Assembly (NCBI RefSeq): GCF_026020075.1
Contig: NZ_CP102772.1
Coordinates: 3,012,501 to 3,076,500 of the forward strand
DNA from: Bosea sp. NBC_00550
Lineage (GTDB): Bacteria > Pseudomonadota > Alphaproteobacteria > Rhizobiales > Beijerinckiaceae
Reading direction: 5' to 3'
DNA length: 64,000 nucleotides
Shown: positions 28,230 to 38,275 of the stretch, one piece after another
Layout of the letters: each line of letters begins with the position of its first letter
Numbering within the stretch: the stretch's first letter is position 1
The notes under the pieces: model-generated
Database searches by the model: none
Seen by the model: the letters and a program-made list of their open reading frames with translations, nothing else
What the model was told of the DNA's origin: nothing
Program-made: the position numbers and the translations under genes

Positions 28230-29288
28230 TCAGGCCGGCTGGACGCTCGCTTCGACGACACCAGCCTTGCGCTGCGTGTAGACTCCGACGACTCGCCAAA
28301 TGATCCAGGCCAGGATCGCGCCCGTATAGCCGTCGACCGCATAGTGCCAGCCGAGGACGACCGAGCCGATCATAATGATCACGGCGAAGATCCACATGAA
28401 AACCCCGACGAGCTTCCGGCGTTCGCTGTAATACAGGGCGAACAGGACCGAAGTCGCCACATGGATGGAGGGGAAGGCGCTGATCCCGAGCGCGCCCGGG
28501 CGTTCGCCCGTATAGCCTTCCCATAGCATGTCCTGGGTAGACAACGCCCAGATCGGCCAGGTTTTGGATGAGCGCGCCAGCGCATCCATGAGCGGCTTGT
28601 AGCGGTCGCCGAGGCCCAGATCCTCGAAGAAGCAGGGTCCGGCGGAAGAGAAGACGGTGGCGATGAAGAACCCCGCGACGAGCCAGATCGCCATGAACGT
28701 CATGAGATATTGTTGGCGCAGGGGCGCATCTTCGCGAGCGGCGACGGTGATCAGAATGGTTCCGATCATGATGAAGAACCACAGATTATAGAAGAGATTG
28801 ACGATGCAAATGCCCACCGGCCATTCGATCAGCCACCAGAAGTATTCATGCGGCAACCGGCCGAAATGCAGCCCGCGATCGATATCGGAGAATGCGACGT
28901 CCCATTTGAATGGGTTCAGCAAGGCGATCGCGCCCTTGAGGACGCCGAACCCCGCAACGAAGGCCGTAATGGCCGCCATTCCCACGACAAAATTGGCCAT
29001 GCGCGGGCCATCCAGGAGGAAGCTCTTGCACGGCTTCAGGAATGTCCTGAGTGGCGAAGGATCGCGCGCGACGAGGGCGAGCCACACCAGCCGATGCGCC
29101 GCATAGAGGCTGGCGAGACACCAGATCGCAATTCCAAGATAGCCGGCGAATATCCTGACGCCGTCCATGTCGAGGCTGTTCTTCGTCTCGTCGCTGACGA
29201 GCATGGCGATACCGAGCGTGAATATAGCGACGATGATGAGGCCGATGTGGCGGCGCAAACTCTCAGCGAACATCAGCACGACAGGCAT
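28230..29288 (-). CDS. PAP2-superfamily membrane phosphatase/transferase
   Basis: An integral membrane protein (352 aa, about eight to nine membrane segments) of the PAP2_3 group related to inositolphosphorylceramide synthase-like enzymes. The phosphatase motifs are ISAFPSIHVATS (C2) and VVLGWHYAVDGYTGAI (C3). It may remove or transfer phosphate on lipids at the periplasmic face. I chose the ATG preceded by the strong site GGGGGAGGAACCG over an upstream GTG. It lies downstream of the LysR gene on the same strand and converges with macB. Slightly less GC-rich than its neighbours. Confidence 0.83.
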   Translation of the reverse strand: MPVVLMFAESLRRHIGLIIVAIFTLGIAMLVSDETKNSLDMDGVRIFAGYLGIAIWCLASLYAAHRLVWLALVARDPSPLRTFLKPCKSFLLDGPRMANFVVGMAAITAFVAGFGVLKGAIALLNPFKWDVAFSDIDRGLHFGRLPHEYFWWLIEWPVGICIVNLFYNLWFFIMIGTILITVAAREDAPLRQQYLMTFMAIWLVAGFFIATVFSSAGPCFFEDLGLGDRYKPLMDALARSSKTWPIWALSTQDMLWEGYTGERPGALGISAFPSIHVATSVLFALYYSERRKLVGVFMWIFAVIIMIGSVVLGWHYAVDGYTGAILAWIIWRVVGVYTQRKAGVVEASVQPA

Positions 29289-29440
29289 CGGTTCCTCCCC
29301 CGAATGAACCTCCGTATTCGCTACCACGAAGTTCCTTTCGTGTTTGACAACGGCGGAGCGATATCCGTTCCGAACCACGATGCTTCCGACGTGAGGAGCC
29401 TCGCTGAAGATGCGCCTCGCTGGACGCAGAGCATGCGTAG

Positions 29441-30328
29441 CTAGACCTTCCTGCCGCGCCGCGTCGGCACTGAAGGAAGGAGGCGCCCCGCACCCGACAG
29501 GATGCTGGCAGCGAGCGCCCGCGCCGCCTCTTGACGCGATTGTCCGCCGATGACGACGAATTCGATCGTCCCGAGCGTCGGCAGCGCCTCGCGCGGCTCG
29601 ACCTCGGCCAGTCCCGGCGGAATCAGCCGGGCCGAATGGGCGGTGATGCCGAGCCCCGCCACCGTCGCCGCGCGCAGGCCCGCGAGGCTACCACTGGTGC
29701 AGGCAACGCGCCAGGCGCACCCGGCCTGCTCCAGCGTCTCGATCGCATGGACGCGCGTAATGCTCGGCGGCGGATAGAGCACCAGCGGCACCTCGCGCTG
29801 CTCGACCAATCTTGCACCCGGCCGCCCGATCCAGACGAGGCGTTCCTGCCAAGCGACTTCCCCGCGCTCGTCGCCCTTGCGGCGCTTGGCGAAGATCAGG
29901 TCGAGATCGCCGGCGTCGTATTGCTCGTAGAGCAGGCCGCTGAGGCCGACCGTCAGTTCGAGATCGACGGCATGATGCTGCATGGCGAATTCGGCCAGGA
30001 TGTCCGGCAGCGCCGTATAGGCGAAGTCTTCGGAGACTCCGAGCCGGAGCCGCCCGCGCAGCGTCGAGCCCTTGAGATAGCGCTCGATCCGGCTGCCGGC
30101 CTCCAGAACCTCCCGCGCGAAGGGCAGGATGGCGTCGCCATCCGGCGTCGGGCGCACTACATGGGTGTCGCGCGCCAATAGCCGCCGCCCGACCCTCTTC
30201 TCCAGTCGCGCGACATGCTGGCTGACCGAGGACTGGCGGAGACCGAGCTGGCGCGCGGCCTCGGTGAAGCTCAGCGTCTCGCAGACCTTGAGGAAGCTCT
30301 GTAACAGGACGGGATCGAGCGGCTTCAT
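29441..30328 (-). CDS. LysR-family transcriptional regulator (BASS-transporter locus)
   Basis: A 295-aa LysR regulator: N-terminal HTH (LLQSFLKVCETLSFTEAARQLGLRQSSVSQHVARLE) and a shorter effector domain. Three in-frame ATGs (30358, 30343, 30328) give the same protein with up to ten extra residues; MKPLDPVLLQSF at 30328 matches family starts best. It is divergent from the transporter gene at 30425, which it probably regulates. Confidence 0.9.
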   Translation of the reverse strand: MKPLDPVLLQSFLKVCETLSFTEAARQLGLRQSSVSQHVARLEKRVGRRLLARDTHVVRPTPDGDAILPFAREVLEAGSRIERYLKGSTLRGRLRLGVSEDFAYTALPDILAEFAMQHHAVDLELTVGLSGLLYEQYDAGDLDLIFAKRRKGDERGEVAWQERLVWIGRPGARLVEQREVPLVLYPPPSITRVHAIETLEQAGCAWRVACTSGSLAGLRAATVAGLGITAHSARLIPPGLAEVEPREALPTLGTIEFVVIGGQSRQEAARALAASILSGAGRLLPSVPTRRGRKV

Positions 30329-30424
30329 GTCATCATGATTCATGATGAGCGATATCATGTCCAGTCCGGATCAAAATAAAGCCAGAAAGGATTAGAAAGC
30401 GACACCTCACCTGAAGGACCGCAG

Positions 30425-31447
30425 ATGATCCGCCGCACCCTCGCCCGCTTCGGCATAGACCCTTATCTGATTGCGCTGATGGCGACCGTCGCGGTCGCCG
30501 CCATCCTGCCGGCGCGCGGGATCGGTGCCGAGATCTCCAACGATGCCGTCACAGTGGCGGTCGCCCTGCTGTTCTTCCTCTACGGGGCGCGCCTCTCGCC
30601 GCTGGCCGTTTGGGAGGGGCTGCTGCACTGGCGGCTGCAATCGCTGGTCTTCGCCAGCACCTATGTGCTCTTCCCGCTGCTCGGCCTCCTGCTGACGCGC
30701 CTCTTCGGTGGCTGGCTGCCGTCGGAGCTCGTGGCCGGGCTGATCTTCGTCTGCATCCTGCCCTCGACCGTGCAGTCCTCGATCGCCTTCACCTCGATCG
30801 CGCGGGGCAATGTCGCTGCGGCGCTGTGCAGCGCCTCGGTTTCCAACCTCTTCGGCATCGTGCTGACGCCCCTGCTTGTCGTCGCGCTGCTCGACTCGCA
30901 TGGCAGCGGCTTCAGCACGAAGGCGGTCGAGAGCATCGCGCTGCAGATCCTCCTGCCCTTCGTCGCCGGCCAGCTGCTGCGCCGTTGGGTGGGGCCCTTC
31001 CTTCAGCGCCACAAGGCGCCGATCTCTATCGTCGACCGCGGCTCGATCCTTCTCGTCGTCTACGCCGCCTTCAGCGAGGGCATGGTTGCCGGCATCTGGT
31101 CGCGGGTCACGCTCGGCGATCTCGGCCTCATCCTCCTGCTCGACATGGTCCTGCTCGCGGTGGTGCTGGCGATCACGACCATCGTCAGCCGTCGCCTCGG
31201 CTTCTCGAAGGAAGACGAGATCGCCATCGTCTTCTGCGGCTCGAAGAAGAGCATGGCGAGCGGCATCCCGATGGCCAACATCCTCTTCCCCGGCCAGGCG
31301 CTTGGCCTCATCGTGCTGCCGCTGATGCTCTTCCACCAGGCGCAGCTCTTCGCCTGCGCCGTGCTGGCACAGCGCTATGCGCGCCGCCCCGCTCAGCCGA
31401 AAGCGGAGCCGTCCGCCGACGCCGCACTGACCCCGGCCAAGGCCTGA
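30425..31447 (+). CDS. Bile acid:sodium symporter (BASS/SBF-like) family transporter
   Basis: An inner-membrane secondary transporter (340 aa, about ten segments) of the SBF-like/YfeH group. LFFLYGARLS, FVCILPSTVQSSIAFTSIARGNVAAALCSASVSNLFG (the first crossover region) and FCGSKKSMASGIPMANILF (the second) are diagnostic. Eukaryotic and bacterial relatives move organic anions with sodium; the substrate here is unknown. Divergent from a LysR gene, 96 bp apart. Confidence 0.9.
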   Translation: MIRRTLARFGIDPYLIALMATVAVAAILPARGIGAEISNDAVTVAVALLFFLYGARLSPLAVWEGLLHWRLQSLVFASTYVLFPLLGLLLTRLFGGWLPSELVAGLIFVCILPSTVQSSIAFTSIARGNVAAALCSASVSNLFGIVLTPLLVVALLDSHGSGFSTKAVESIALQILLPFVAGQLLRRWVGPFLQRHKAPISIVDRGSILLVVYAAFSEGMVAGIWSRVTLGDLGLILLLDMVLLAVVLAITTIVSRRLGFSKEDEIAIVFCGSKKSMASGIPMANILFPGQALGLIVLPLMLFHQAQLFACAVLAQRYARRPAQPKAEPSADAALTPAKA

Positions 31448-31596
31448 GACCTGGCCCCGCCGCCGCTCCTCAATCTGAGGTCGGCGACGGAACAGCGCGC
31501 GCCCCATGCCGTTGATCTCCTGCACGGCAGGACCGTTGCACTCCCTGAGGCCAAAATCCCCCGCCGCGCGACGGGGAACGGTCATGGAGACGACCC

Positions 31597-31824
31597 ATGC
31601 AGGACGAACAACGCGAGATCAGGAAGATCGCCTACGGCTTGTGGATGAAGGACGGCCAACCCGAAGGCCGCGACCGCGAGCATTGGGAAGCGGCCAAGGA
31701 AATATGGGCCTACCGCAGCCACAACCATGTGCTCGACGACGAGAACACATCGTCGCCGTCACGCCAGCAGGCCGCCGAAACGGCGGCAGCAGACGGCAAG
31801 GCATCGCAGCAGCACAGAGGCTGA
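31597..31824 (+). CDS. DUF2934 small protein
   Basis: A 75-aa protein with the DUF2934 signature near its start (IRKIAYGLWMKDGQPEGRDREHW). The family is widespread in rhizobia, often in several copies, with no known function. GGAGACGACCC precedes the ATG. The last 25 residues are low complexity. Confidence 0.8.
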   Translation: MQDEQREIRKIAYGLWMKDGQPEGRDREHWEAAKEIWAYRSHNHVLDDENTSSPSRQQAAETAAADGKASQQHRG

Positions 31825-31910
31825 CTCGGCGCCGCATTCGAGCGGTGCATTGCGATCAAGCGCCCAAGGCGAAAGGATCATTCCCGGCCGCCGTGGCCTG
31901 ACTTACGCGA

Positions 31911-32195
31911 TCACGGGCAGAGATATCCGCCTTGGTCGGGCAGGCAACGTGCGCCTGTCGGCAGGATGAGCGCGCCGCCGGGATCGCGCTTGACGTAATC
32001 ACCGTTGGGCAGTTCGAAGCCGCCGGTCGAGTCCGGGTTCACGCGCGTGCCGTCCGGCAGGATCAGCTGGAAGCTGTCTCGAACGATCCGCTTGGACGAG
32101 GCAGCCGGCGCGCCCGAGACCGGTCGCGGCGGGGACGAGACGCAGCCTGCCACGAGGATGGCAACGGCGCTTGCAGCTATCGATATCCTGATCAT
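31911..32195 (-). CDS. Small lipoprotein, function unknown
   Basis: 94 aa with a lipoprotein signal peptide (lipobox LVAGC, Cys18). The mature part contains two short repeats of the form LPDGTRVNPDSTGGFELPNG and LPTGARC, and ends in a Cys-containing tail (CLPDQGGYLCP) that may form a disulfide. Likely anchored in the outer or inner membrane. Not recognised further. Confidence 0.72.
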   Translation of the reverse strand: MIRISIAASAVAILVAGCVSSPPRPVSGAPAASSKRIVRDSFQLILPDGTRVNPDSTGGFELPNGDYVKRDPGGALILPTGARCLPDQGGYLCP

Positions 32196-32711
32196 CCGCC
32201 ATTGTTGCCGCGCCCGGCGCGGCGGCGCAAGCCCGCGGCGGAAATGCCGCGCCCATGGCGAGGATAGCAGAATCGGTATCCCTCAAGGCTTTGTACTTGA
32301 ACGCCCCGGGCCGCCCTGCATCGCCTGCAGTCTCATCGACCGTTCTTGCATGGCGATTTGGCTCGCGTGCGATCCTTGATTTGTCGGCCTGACGTCTTCT
32401 CAACAGGTGTTTTCAAAGTGCGGGCGCCCGGAAGCGACCACTTTATCAATCCATGCGGCTGGTCGGCGGGCCGTCATCATCGGACGAAAGCGCCTCTCCG
32501 CACCGCCTGATCGCCATGGCATCGCGCCCTGGACGCTCCGTCCGGCAAAGATCCAAGGTTGGAATAATCTCGCGAATCATCTGTATTGCGGTCGGGGGTT
32601 CGAGCCTGACGGTCGTATTGCGGTCACACGGTCGAAGGTAACGGCGCGTTAACCTGTATTAACCAGTGGTCAAGACATGACGATGCCGAGCAGACATCGA
32701 CCGGCTCGCCG
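32196..32711. other. Intergenic region before the cellulose operon
   Basis: About 515 bases with no convincing gene. Frames open on both strands have no ribosome site or domain. The last 80 bases become AT-richer (TTAACCTGTATTAACC near 32649-32664, a direct repeat of TTAACC-like halves) and are a candidate promoter/regulator site for bcsN. Confidence 0.5.
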
Positions 32712-33617
32712 ATGAGTGTTTCGAGGCCGCCTCAGCCCAGGCGATGCCCGGCGCCTAGGCGCATGGCGATATACACAGCAGCAGCCTGCCTGGGTCTGGC
32801 TGGAGCCGGCTGCGGCGAGCAGAAGCTCTCCACTTCCGAGCTGATGAGCGCGTCGCGAGCCGTCACCGTCGATGTCGGCAGGGCGCTGGCCCTGCCTCCG
32901 CCCGGCAGCCTCCCCGTGACCGGGGTGACGCAGCGCAGCTACGACAACGCCGTTTCGCAGGTGGTTTCCCTGGCGACGCGCGGGCGCACGCCTGGCGAGA
33001 ACGCGATCCACGTCGCCTTCCTGACCGCCGCCGATCTCCCGGACAGCATGGGTGTCGAGGGCAATCTGCTGAGGGAACCCAGCATCGACGATTTCGCCAT
33101 CGCACAGGAGATGGAAGAGCGCCTGCCCGGCGTCGCCATGGCCCCGGCAGCCGTCTTCGTCCAGAACAAGTTCGGCCCCTTCGGCTACGCCTTCGGACGT
33201 GGAGCGGGCGGCGAGGCCTGCCTCTATGCCTGGCAGCGCATGGCGAACGGAGACAGCATATTCCTGCCGAGATCGGGCGTGATCTCGGTCCGCATCCGCG
33301 TCTGCGACCCCGTCGCCACGGAAGCGAGCCTGCTGCGCCTCGCCTACAGCTATTCGATCAACGCCTCGCTGCGGCGGCCGGGCTGGAACCCGATCGGTGA
33401 CGCGCCTGCGCCCGCGCCGGAGCTCGGAAGGGCCGGCGCACCGATCTATCCGGTGCCGCAGGCCTCCGCCGCGGATGCCTTCGAGCAGCAGCCCGTCGCA
33501 CGGCCGCGCCCCGCACGGGCGCCGCGCGCCGAGCGCCGCATAGAGGAAGCCCCCGAGCCCATCCCGGACAAGCCTCTCGAAGGATATCCGACCGTTCCAC
33601 CGCCGCCCGCGCCCTGA
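32712..33617 (+). CDS. bcsN: Cellulose biosynthesis protein BcsN
   Basis: 301 aa; the BcsN family occurs at the head of cellulose operons in Hyphomicrobiales, with a role not established. The N-terminus is basic and then hydrophobic (IYTAAACLGLAGAGC), consistent with export and perhaps lipid attachment at Cys34. The conserved core runs from about 50 to 215 (VTGVTQRSYDNAVSQVVSLATRG, IHVAFLT, FGPFGYA, GVISVRIRVCDP). The tail is Pro/Arg-rich. Ends 27 bp before bcsA. Confidence 0.87.
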   Translation: MSVSRPPQPRRCPAPRRMAIYTAAACLGLAGAGCGEQKLSTSELMSASRAVTVDVGRALALPPPGSLPVTGVTQRSYDNAVSQVVSLATRGRTPGENAIHVAFLTAADLPDSMGVEGNLLREPSIDDFAIAQEMEERLPGVAMAPAAVFVQNKFGPFGYAFGRGAGGEACLYAWQRMANGDSIFLPRSGVISVRIRVCDPVATEASLLRLAYSYSINASLRRPGWNPIGDAPAPAPELGRAGAPIYPVPQASAADAFEQQPVARPRPARAPRAERRIEEAPEPIPDKPLEGYPTVPPPPAP

Positions 33618-33644
33618 GCGTAACCCCAGATTGCCGGACGCCTG

Positions 33645-35828
33645 ATGCGAACAGCCAGCTACGTCATCTTCTGGGCCATCACCGCGATCGTGGTCGTGGT
33701 GCTCATCACGCTGCCGATCAGCCTGCAGGCGCATCTGATCGCCGGCGCGATCGTCGTCGCCGCGATGATCATCCTCAAATTCCTGAGGCCTTACGGCGTC
33801 TGGCGGCTGATCGCGCTGGGCCTCGGGACCGCCATCGTGCTGCGCTACATCTATTGGCGCACCACCAGCACCCTGCCGCCGGTCAACCAGCTCGAGGATT
33901 TCATCCCCGGCCTGATCGTCTATCTCGCCGAGCTCTACAATATCGGCATGCTCTTCCTCAGCCTGTTCGTCGTCGCGATGCCGCTGCCCAAGCGCAAGAC
34001 GCCGCCGATCGACCCGGAGAACGCGCCGACGGTCGATGTCTTCGTTCCCTCCTACAATGAGGATGCGGAGCTTCTGGCGACGACGCTCTCGGCGGCACTG
34101 GCGATGGACTACCCGGCAGGCCGCCTGAAGGTGTTTCTGCTCGACGACGGCGGCACCGACGAGAAATGCAATGCCGACAACTTCGTCGGGGCCAGCGCCG
34201 CGCGGGAGCGGCGCGCGACGTTGCAGACGCTGTGCGAAGGCCTCGGCGTCACCTATCTGACGCGCGAGCGCAACATCAGCGCCAAGGCCGGCAATCTCAA
34301 CAACGGCATCGCCAACTCGCAAGGCGAGCTGATCGTCGTCTTCGACGCCGACCATGCCCCGGCGCGCAGCTTCCTGACCGAGACGGTCGGCTATTTCGGG
34401 CAGGACCCGAAGCTCTTCCTCGTCCAGACCCCGCACTTCTTCATCAATCCCGACCCGCTCGAGCGCAATCTCAAGACCTTCAAGATGATGCCCTCCGAGA
34501 ACGAGATGTTCTACGGCATCATCCAGCGCGGCCTCGACAAATGGGATGCCTCGTTCTTCTGCGGCTCGGCCGCGGTCCTGCGCCGCACCGCGCTGGAGAC
34601 GACGAACGGCTTCTCCGGGCGCAGCATCACGGAAGATGCCGAGACGGCGATCACCCTGCATGCCACCGGCTGGCACAGCGTCTATGTCGACAAGCCGCTC
34701 ATCGCGGGGCTTCAGCCGGCGACCTTCACCAGCTTCATCGGCCAGCGCTCGCGCTGGGCCCAGGGCATGATGCAGATCCTGCTGTTCCACCGCCCGATGT
34801 TCAAGAGCGGCCTCTCCCTGCCGCAGCGCCTCTGCTACTCGTCTTCGGCCCTGTTCTGGCTGTTCCCCTTCGCGCGGCTGACCTTCCTGATCGCGCCGCT
34901 GTTCTATCTGTTCTTCGGCCTGGAGATCTTCACTGCCTCGGGCGCCGAGTTCATCGCCTATGTGCTCAGCTACATGGTGGTGAACCTGATGATGCAGAAC
35001 TATCTCTACGGCCGCTATCGCTGGCCGTGGATCTCCGAGCTCTACGAGTTCATCCAGTCGGTCTACCTGCTGCCGGCGGTGATCTCGGTGCTGCTGAGGC
35101 CGACCAAGCCGACCTTCAAGGTCACGGCGAAGAACGAGTCGCTCGAAAGCAGGCGCGTTTCCGAGCTCGGCAAACCGTTCTTCATCATCTTCGCCGTGCT
35201 GTTTCTCGGCGTCATCGCCACCTACTGGCGCACGGTGGCGGAGCCGTACAATGCCGACACGACCCTGGTCGTGGGGCTGTGGAACATCCTCAACCTGCTG
35301 ATGGCGGGCTGTGCGCTCGGCGTCGTCTCCGAGCGGCCGGAAGGGCGCGCCGCGCGTCGCTTTGCCGTGAAGCGCCGCGGCGAGATCACCATCGACGGCC
35401 GCACTGCCCCGGTCGTCACGGAGAACGTCTCGGTCGACGGCATCGCCATCCGCGTGATGTCGAAGGATTTCGACAAGGTGCCGGTCGGCACCGTCGGGCA
35501 GGTTTCGTTCGAGACGACGATCGACATGCCGCGCGGCTCGCTGCCCGTACGCGTCATGCGCCTTGCTCCCGACGACAAGGGGCTGATGCTGGGTTGCAGC
35601 TACGAGCCGAGCGAACCGCTGCACAGCCGGATCATCGCCGACCTCGCATTCTCCGACGCCGATAACTGGAGCCAGTTCCAGAAGGCGCGGCGCCAGAACA
35701 TGGGCGTGATCTACGGCACGCTGCGCTTCCTGCGGATGGCGGTCTTCCAGACCAGCCGCGGCCTGTCCTATTTCTTCGGTCTCTACCGGTTTTCCCGTTC
35801 TCCCTCGCGGCCGGGAGCGGCGGAATGA
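33645..35828 (+). CDS. bcsA: Cellulose synthase catalytic subunit (UDP-forming)
   Basis: An inner-membrane family 2 glycosyltransferase (727 aa) that polymerises UDP-glucose into beta-1,4-glucan and extrudes it. N-terminal membrane helices, then the GT core: first Asp in LLDDGGTDEKC (near 166), DxD in FDADHAPA (near 234), TED in SITEDAET (near 328) and QRSRW (near 367), followed by further helices. A C-terminal PilZ domain for c-di-GMP has RRFAVKRR (near 570) and ENVSVDG (near 592). Its stop overlaps bcsB (ATGA). Confidence 0.97.
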   Translation: MRTASYVIFWAITAIVVVVLITLPISLQAHLIAGAIVVAAMIILKFLRPYGVWRLIALGLGTAIVLRYIYWRTTSTLPPVNQLEDFIPGLIVYLAELYNIGMLFLSLFVVAMPLPKRKTPPIDPENAPTVDVFVPSYNEDAELLATTLSAALAMDYPAGRLKVFLLDDGGTDEKCNADNFVGASAARERRATLQTLCEGLGVTYLTRERNISAKAGNLNNGIANSQGELIVVFDADHAPARSFLTETVGYFGQDPKLFLVQTPHFFINPDPLERNLKTFKMMPSENEMFYGIIQRGLDKWDASFFCGSAAVLRRTALETTNGFSGRSITEDAETAITLHATGWHSVYVDKPLIAGLQPATFTSFIGQRSRWAQGMMQILLFHRPMFKSGLSLPQRLCYSSSALFWLFPFARLTFLIAPLFYLFFGLEIFTASGAEFIAYVLSYMVVNLMMQNYLYGRYRWPWISELYEFIQSVYLLPAVISVLLRPTKPTFKVTAKNESLESRRVSELGKPFFIIFAVLFLGVIATYWRTVAEPYNADTTLVVGLWNILNLLMAGCALGVVSERPEGRAARRFAVKRRGEITIDGRTAPVVTENVSVDGIAIRVMSKDFDKVPVGTVGQVSFETTIDMPRGSLPVRVMRLAPDDKGLMLGCSYEPSEPLHSRIIADLAFSDADNWSQFQKARRQNMGVIYGTLRFLRMAVFQTSRGLSYFFGLYRFSRSPSRPGAAE

Positions 35829-38275
35829 AGCGGTTCGGGATACCCCTTCTCGCGGCTGCGATCGCTCCGCTGGCGCTGGGGCTGATCCCGCATCTTTCGG
35901 CACAGGAGGCGCCGTCGCCTGCTCCCGCCCCGGCGCCCTTCATGATCGCCCCGCCGAGCCAGCAGCCGGCCGCGCCGCCGCCTGCGGCCCCTGCCCCCGC
36001 TCCATCGCGGGAGGCGGCGCCGCCCCCGGCTCCGGCTTTCGCGTTCAAGCCGTTGCTGCCTGCGTCGCGTGTCACGCTCGAAGGCGAAAGCGACACGCGC
36101 AGCTGGGCCTTTTACCTGTCTCAGGACGAAGCCGGAACCGATCTGAGCCTCGACGTCGCCTTCCAGAACGCGCTCGTGGTGATGCCGGAGGTTTCGCGGC
36201 TAGCCGTTCGCCTCAATGGCGAGCGGATCATCGAGGTGCCCATCGCCTCGTCCGATCGCCTCAAGCATAGCTCCACCGCGGTTCGCAAGGGCCTGCTCCG
36301 GCCGGGGCAGAACACGATCAGCTTCGAAGTCCTGCAGCGGCATCGGACGGACTGCACGGTCGCCTCGACCTATGAGTTGTGGACCCGGATCGACGGCGCG
36401 GGCACCCGGCTGACGTTCAAGGGCCCGAACGCGCAGCAGTTCCGCCTGCGCGGCATCGACGATCTGCCGGCCATCGGCGCCGACGAGGGCGGCCAGACCA
36501 CGATCGTCATCGTCGCGCCCGGCGCCTCGCGCGCCATTTCGGCGAACAGCATCTTCGCCGTCGCACAGGCACTCGCCTTGCGCGGCCGCTATGGCCAGGT
36601 GGCGGTGAAAGTCTCCGAACAAATGCCGGACCGTGTCCGCCCGGGGACGCTGACCGTCGCACTCGGCACGAACGAAGAGATACGCGCCCTGCTGGGAGCG
36701 CTGCCCGCCGAAGCCGGTGGCCGCAGCTTCCTCGGCTTCGTGCCGAGCCCGAAGAAGGGCGCCGACATGTTGCTTGTCACCGGCGAAAGCTGGCCGGATC
36801 TCGACGCGATCGTCGGCAAGATCCTGACCGCGCCGGTTTCCCGGCCCGCCAACATCAACCGCAAGACCATGGATACCGCAAGCTGGCACGTGCCCGATGC
36901 GCCCTTCATCTCCGACCGGCAGGTGGTGCGGTTCTCCGAGCTCGGCATCGCCACCCAGGAATCGTCCGGGCGCCGCATGCGCGTGCGTGCGGTCGTCGCG
37001 ATGCCCGGCGACTTCTATGCCAACGCCTATGGCGAGGCGACGCTTTATCTGGATGGTGCCTACTCGAACGAGGTCCTTCCAGGCGACAGCCATATCGAGA
37101 TCTTCGTCAACGGCAACGTCGCCGCGACCGTGCCGCTCAATGCCGCAACGGGCGGTCTCTTCCAGCAGTTTCCGATCACCGTGCCGCTTCGGCATTTCCG
37201 CCCAGGCGTCAACGAAGTCTGGTTCGAGACCGTCACCGTGACGAAATCGGACCTGGCCTGCGGGCCGGGGGCGACACTGCCCGGCAAGAGCCGCTTCGCG
37301 CTGTTCGACACGACCGCGCTTGCCATCCCCGACTTCGCCAAGATCGGCGTGAGCCCCAATCTCGCGGCGGTCGCCGGCACCGGCTTCCCCTATTCGGTCG
37401 CATCGCGGGTCGCGCTGATCATGGGCCGGCAGGACCCCGCCAATCTCAGCGCCGCGACGACATTGCTGGCGCACATCGCCCAGCGCGCCAGCCGGCCGCT
37501 CGCCGTCGATGTGCTGGCGGGCACCGCGGCCGTTGGGGACCGGCCCGTCCTGATCGTCGGCGCCGCCGGACAGCTGCCGGCCGGCCTGCTCCCGCGCGTA
37601 GGCATCGCCGACAACGTCCGTGCGACCTGGCCGTTGCGCGCCGATGCCGTGGTGGTGACGCCGGATGCGGAAGGCGCCGCCGTCTTCGATGCGGTGATCA
37701 ACCGGCTGCAGGGCCGGCAAGCGACGCCGGAAGCGTCCGGCGGCGCGGCACCGACCACGGAAGGCGTCCGCGAGCGCTGGCGCGGTTCGCTGGGCGGCCC
37801 GCTCGCACGCTATTTCATCGCCTTCGACCAATGGCTCCAGCGAACCTTCGACCTGTCCTTCGCGCAGCTGCGTACCCCCTCGCGCGCGCCCACGCTCTAC
37901 GAGCCGGCTGAGGGCACCGATCTCATCGCCGTCCAGGCGGCCGACCCGGATACGAGGCAGGTCTGGACCGCCTTCATCGCCCGCCGCGAGGAGGCGCTGG
38001 AAAGCACGGTGGACAGGATCGTCTCGCCCGGTAATTGGGCGGGCATGGCCGGCAAGATCACTGCCTTTCGCGGTGCCCAGGAAGCCCACATCATCTCCGC
38101 GGACAGCACCTCCTTCGTCATGACCAGGCCTTTCAGCCTGGCGAATATGCGGCTGGTCTTCGCCAACTGGATGTCGAGCAATATCGGGATCTACGCATTG
38201 GCCCTCCTCACGGCCTGCATCGGGCTGGGCATTGGAACCTCGCTCATGCTCGGACGGTTGGGGCGTCGATCATGA
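35825..38275 (+). CDS. bcsB: Cellulose synthase regulatory/periplasmic subunit BcsB
   Basis: 816 aa. A signal peptide (about 1-26, ending HLSAQ), a Pro/Ala-rich linker, then the repeated carbohydrate-binding and flavodoxin-like domains that guide the glucan across the periplasm, and one C-terminal anchor helix (IGIYALALLTACIGLGIGTSLML). VRLNGERIIEVPI, GQNTISFEVLQRHRTDC and the second pair around GLFQQFPITVPLRHFRPGVNE are typical. BcsB's tail helix is needed for BcsA activity. ATGA overlap on both sides. Confidence 0.95.
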   Translation: MKRFGIPLLAAAIAPLALGLIPHLSAQEAPSPAPAPAPFMIAPPSQQPAAPPPAAPAPAPSREAAPPPAPAFAFKPLLPASRVTLEGESDTRSWAFYLSQDEAGTDLSLDVAFQNALVVMPEVSRLAVRLNGERIIEVPIASSDRLKHSSTAVRKGLLRPGQNTISFEVLQRHRTDCTVASTYELWTRIDGAGTRLTFKGPNAQQFRLRGIDDLPAIGADEGGQTTIVIVAPGASRAISANSIFAVAQALALRGRYGQVAVKVSEQMPDRVRPGTLTVALGTNEEIRALLGALPAEAGGRSFLGFVPSPKKGADMLLVTGESWPDLDAIVGKILTAPVSRPANINRKTMDTASWHVPDAPFISDRQVVRFSELGIATQESSGRRMRVRAVVAMPGDFYANAYGEATLYLDGAYSNEVLPGDSHIEIFVNGNVAATVPLNAATGGLFQQFPITVPLRHFRPGVNEVWFETVTVTKSDLACGPGATLPGKSRFALFDTTALAIPDFAKIGVSPNLAAVAGTGFPYSVASRVALIMGRQDPANLSAATTLLAHIAQRASRPLAVDVLAGTAAVGDRPVLIVGAAGQLPAGLLPRVGIADNVRATWPLRADAVVVTPDAEGAAVFDAVINRLQGRQATPEASGGAAPTTEGVRERWRGSLGGPLARYFIAFDQWLQRTFDLSFAQLRTPSRAPTLYEPAEGTDLIAVQAADPDTRQVWTAFIARREEALESTVDRIVSPGNWAGMAGKITAFRGAQEAHIISADSTSFVMTRPFSLANMRLVFANWMSSNIGIYALALLTACIGLGIGTSLMLGRLGRRS

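Noticed and set aside
32670..35903. A frame of more than 1000 codons on the minus strand across bcsN-bcsA
   Set aside because: It mirrors bcsN and bcsA codons exactly; its product is low complexity and has no recognisable domain.
36200..38089. A 629-codon minus-strand frame across bcsB
   Set aside because: Shadow of bcsB with no ribosome site or domain.
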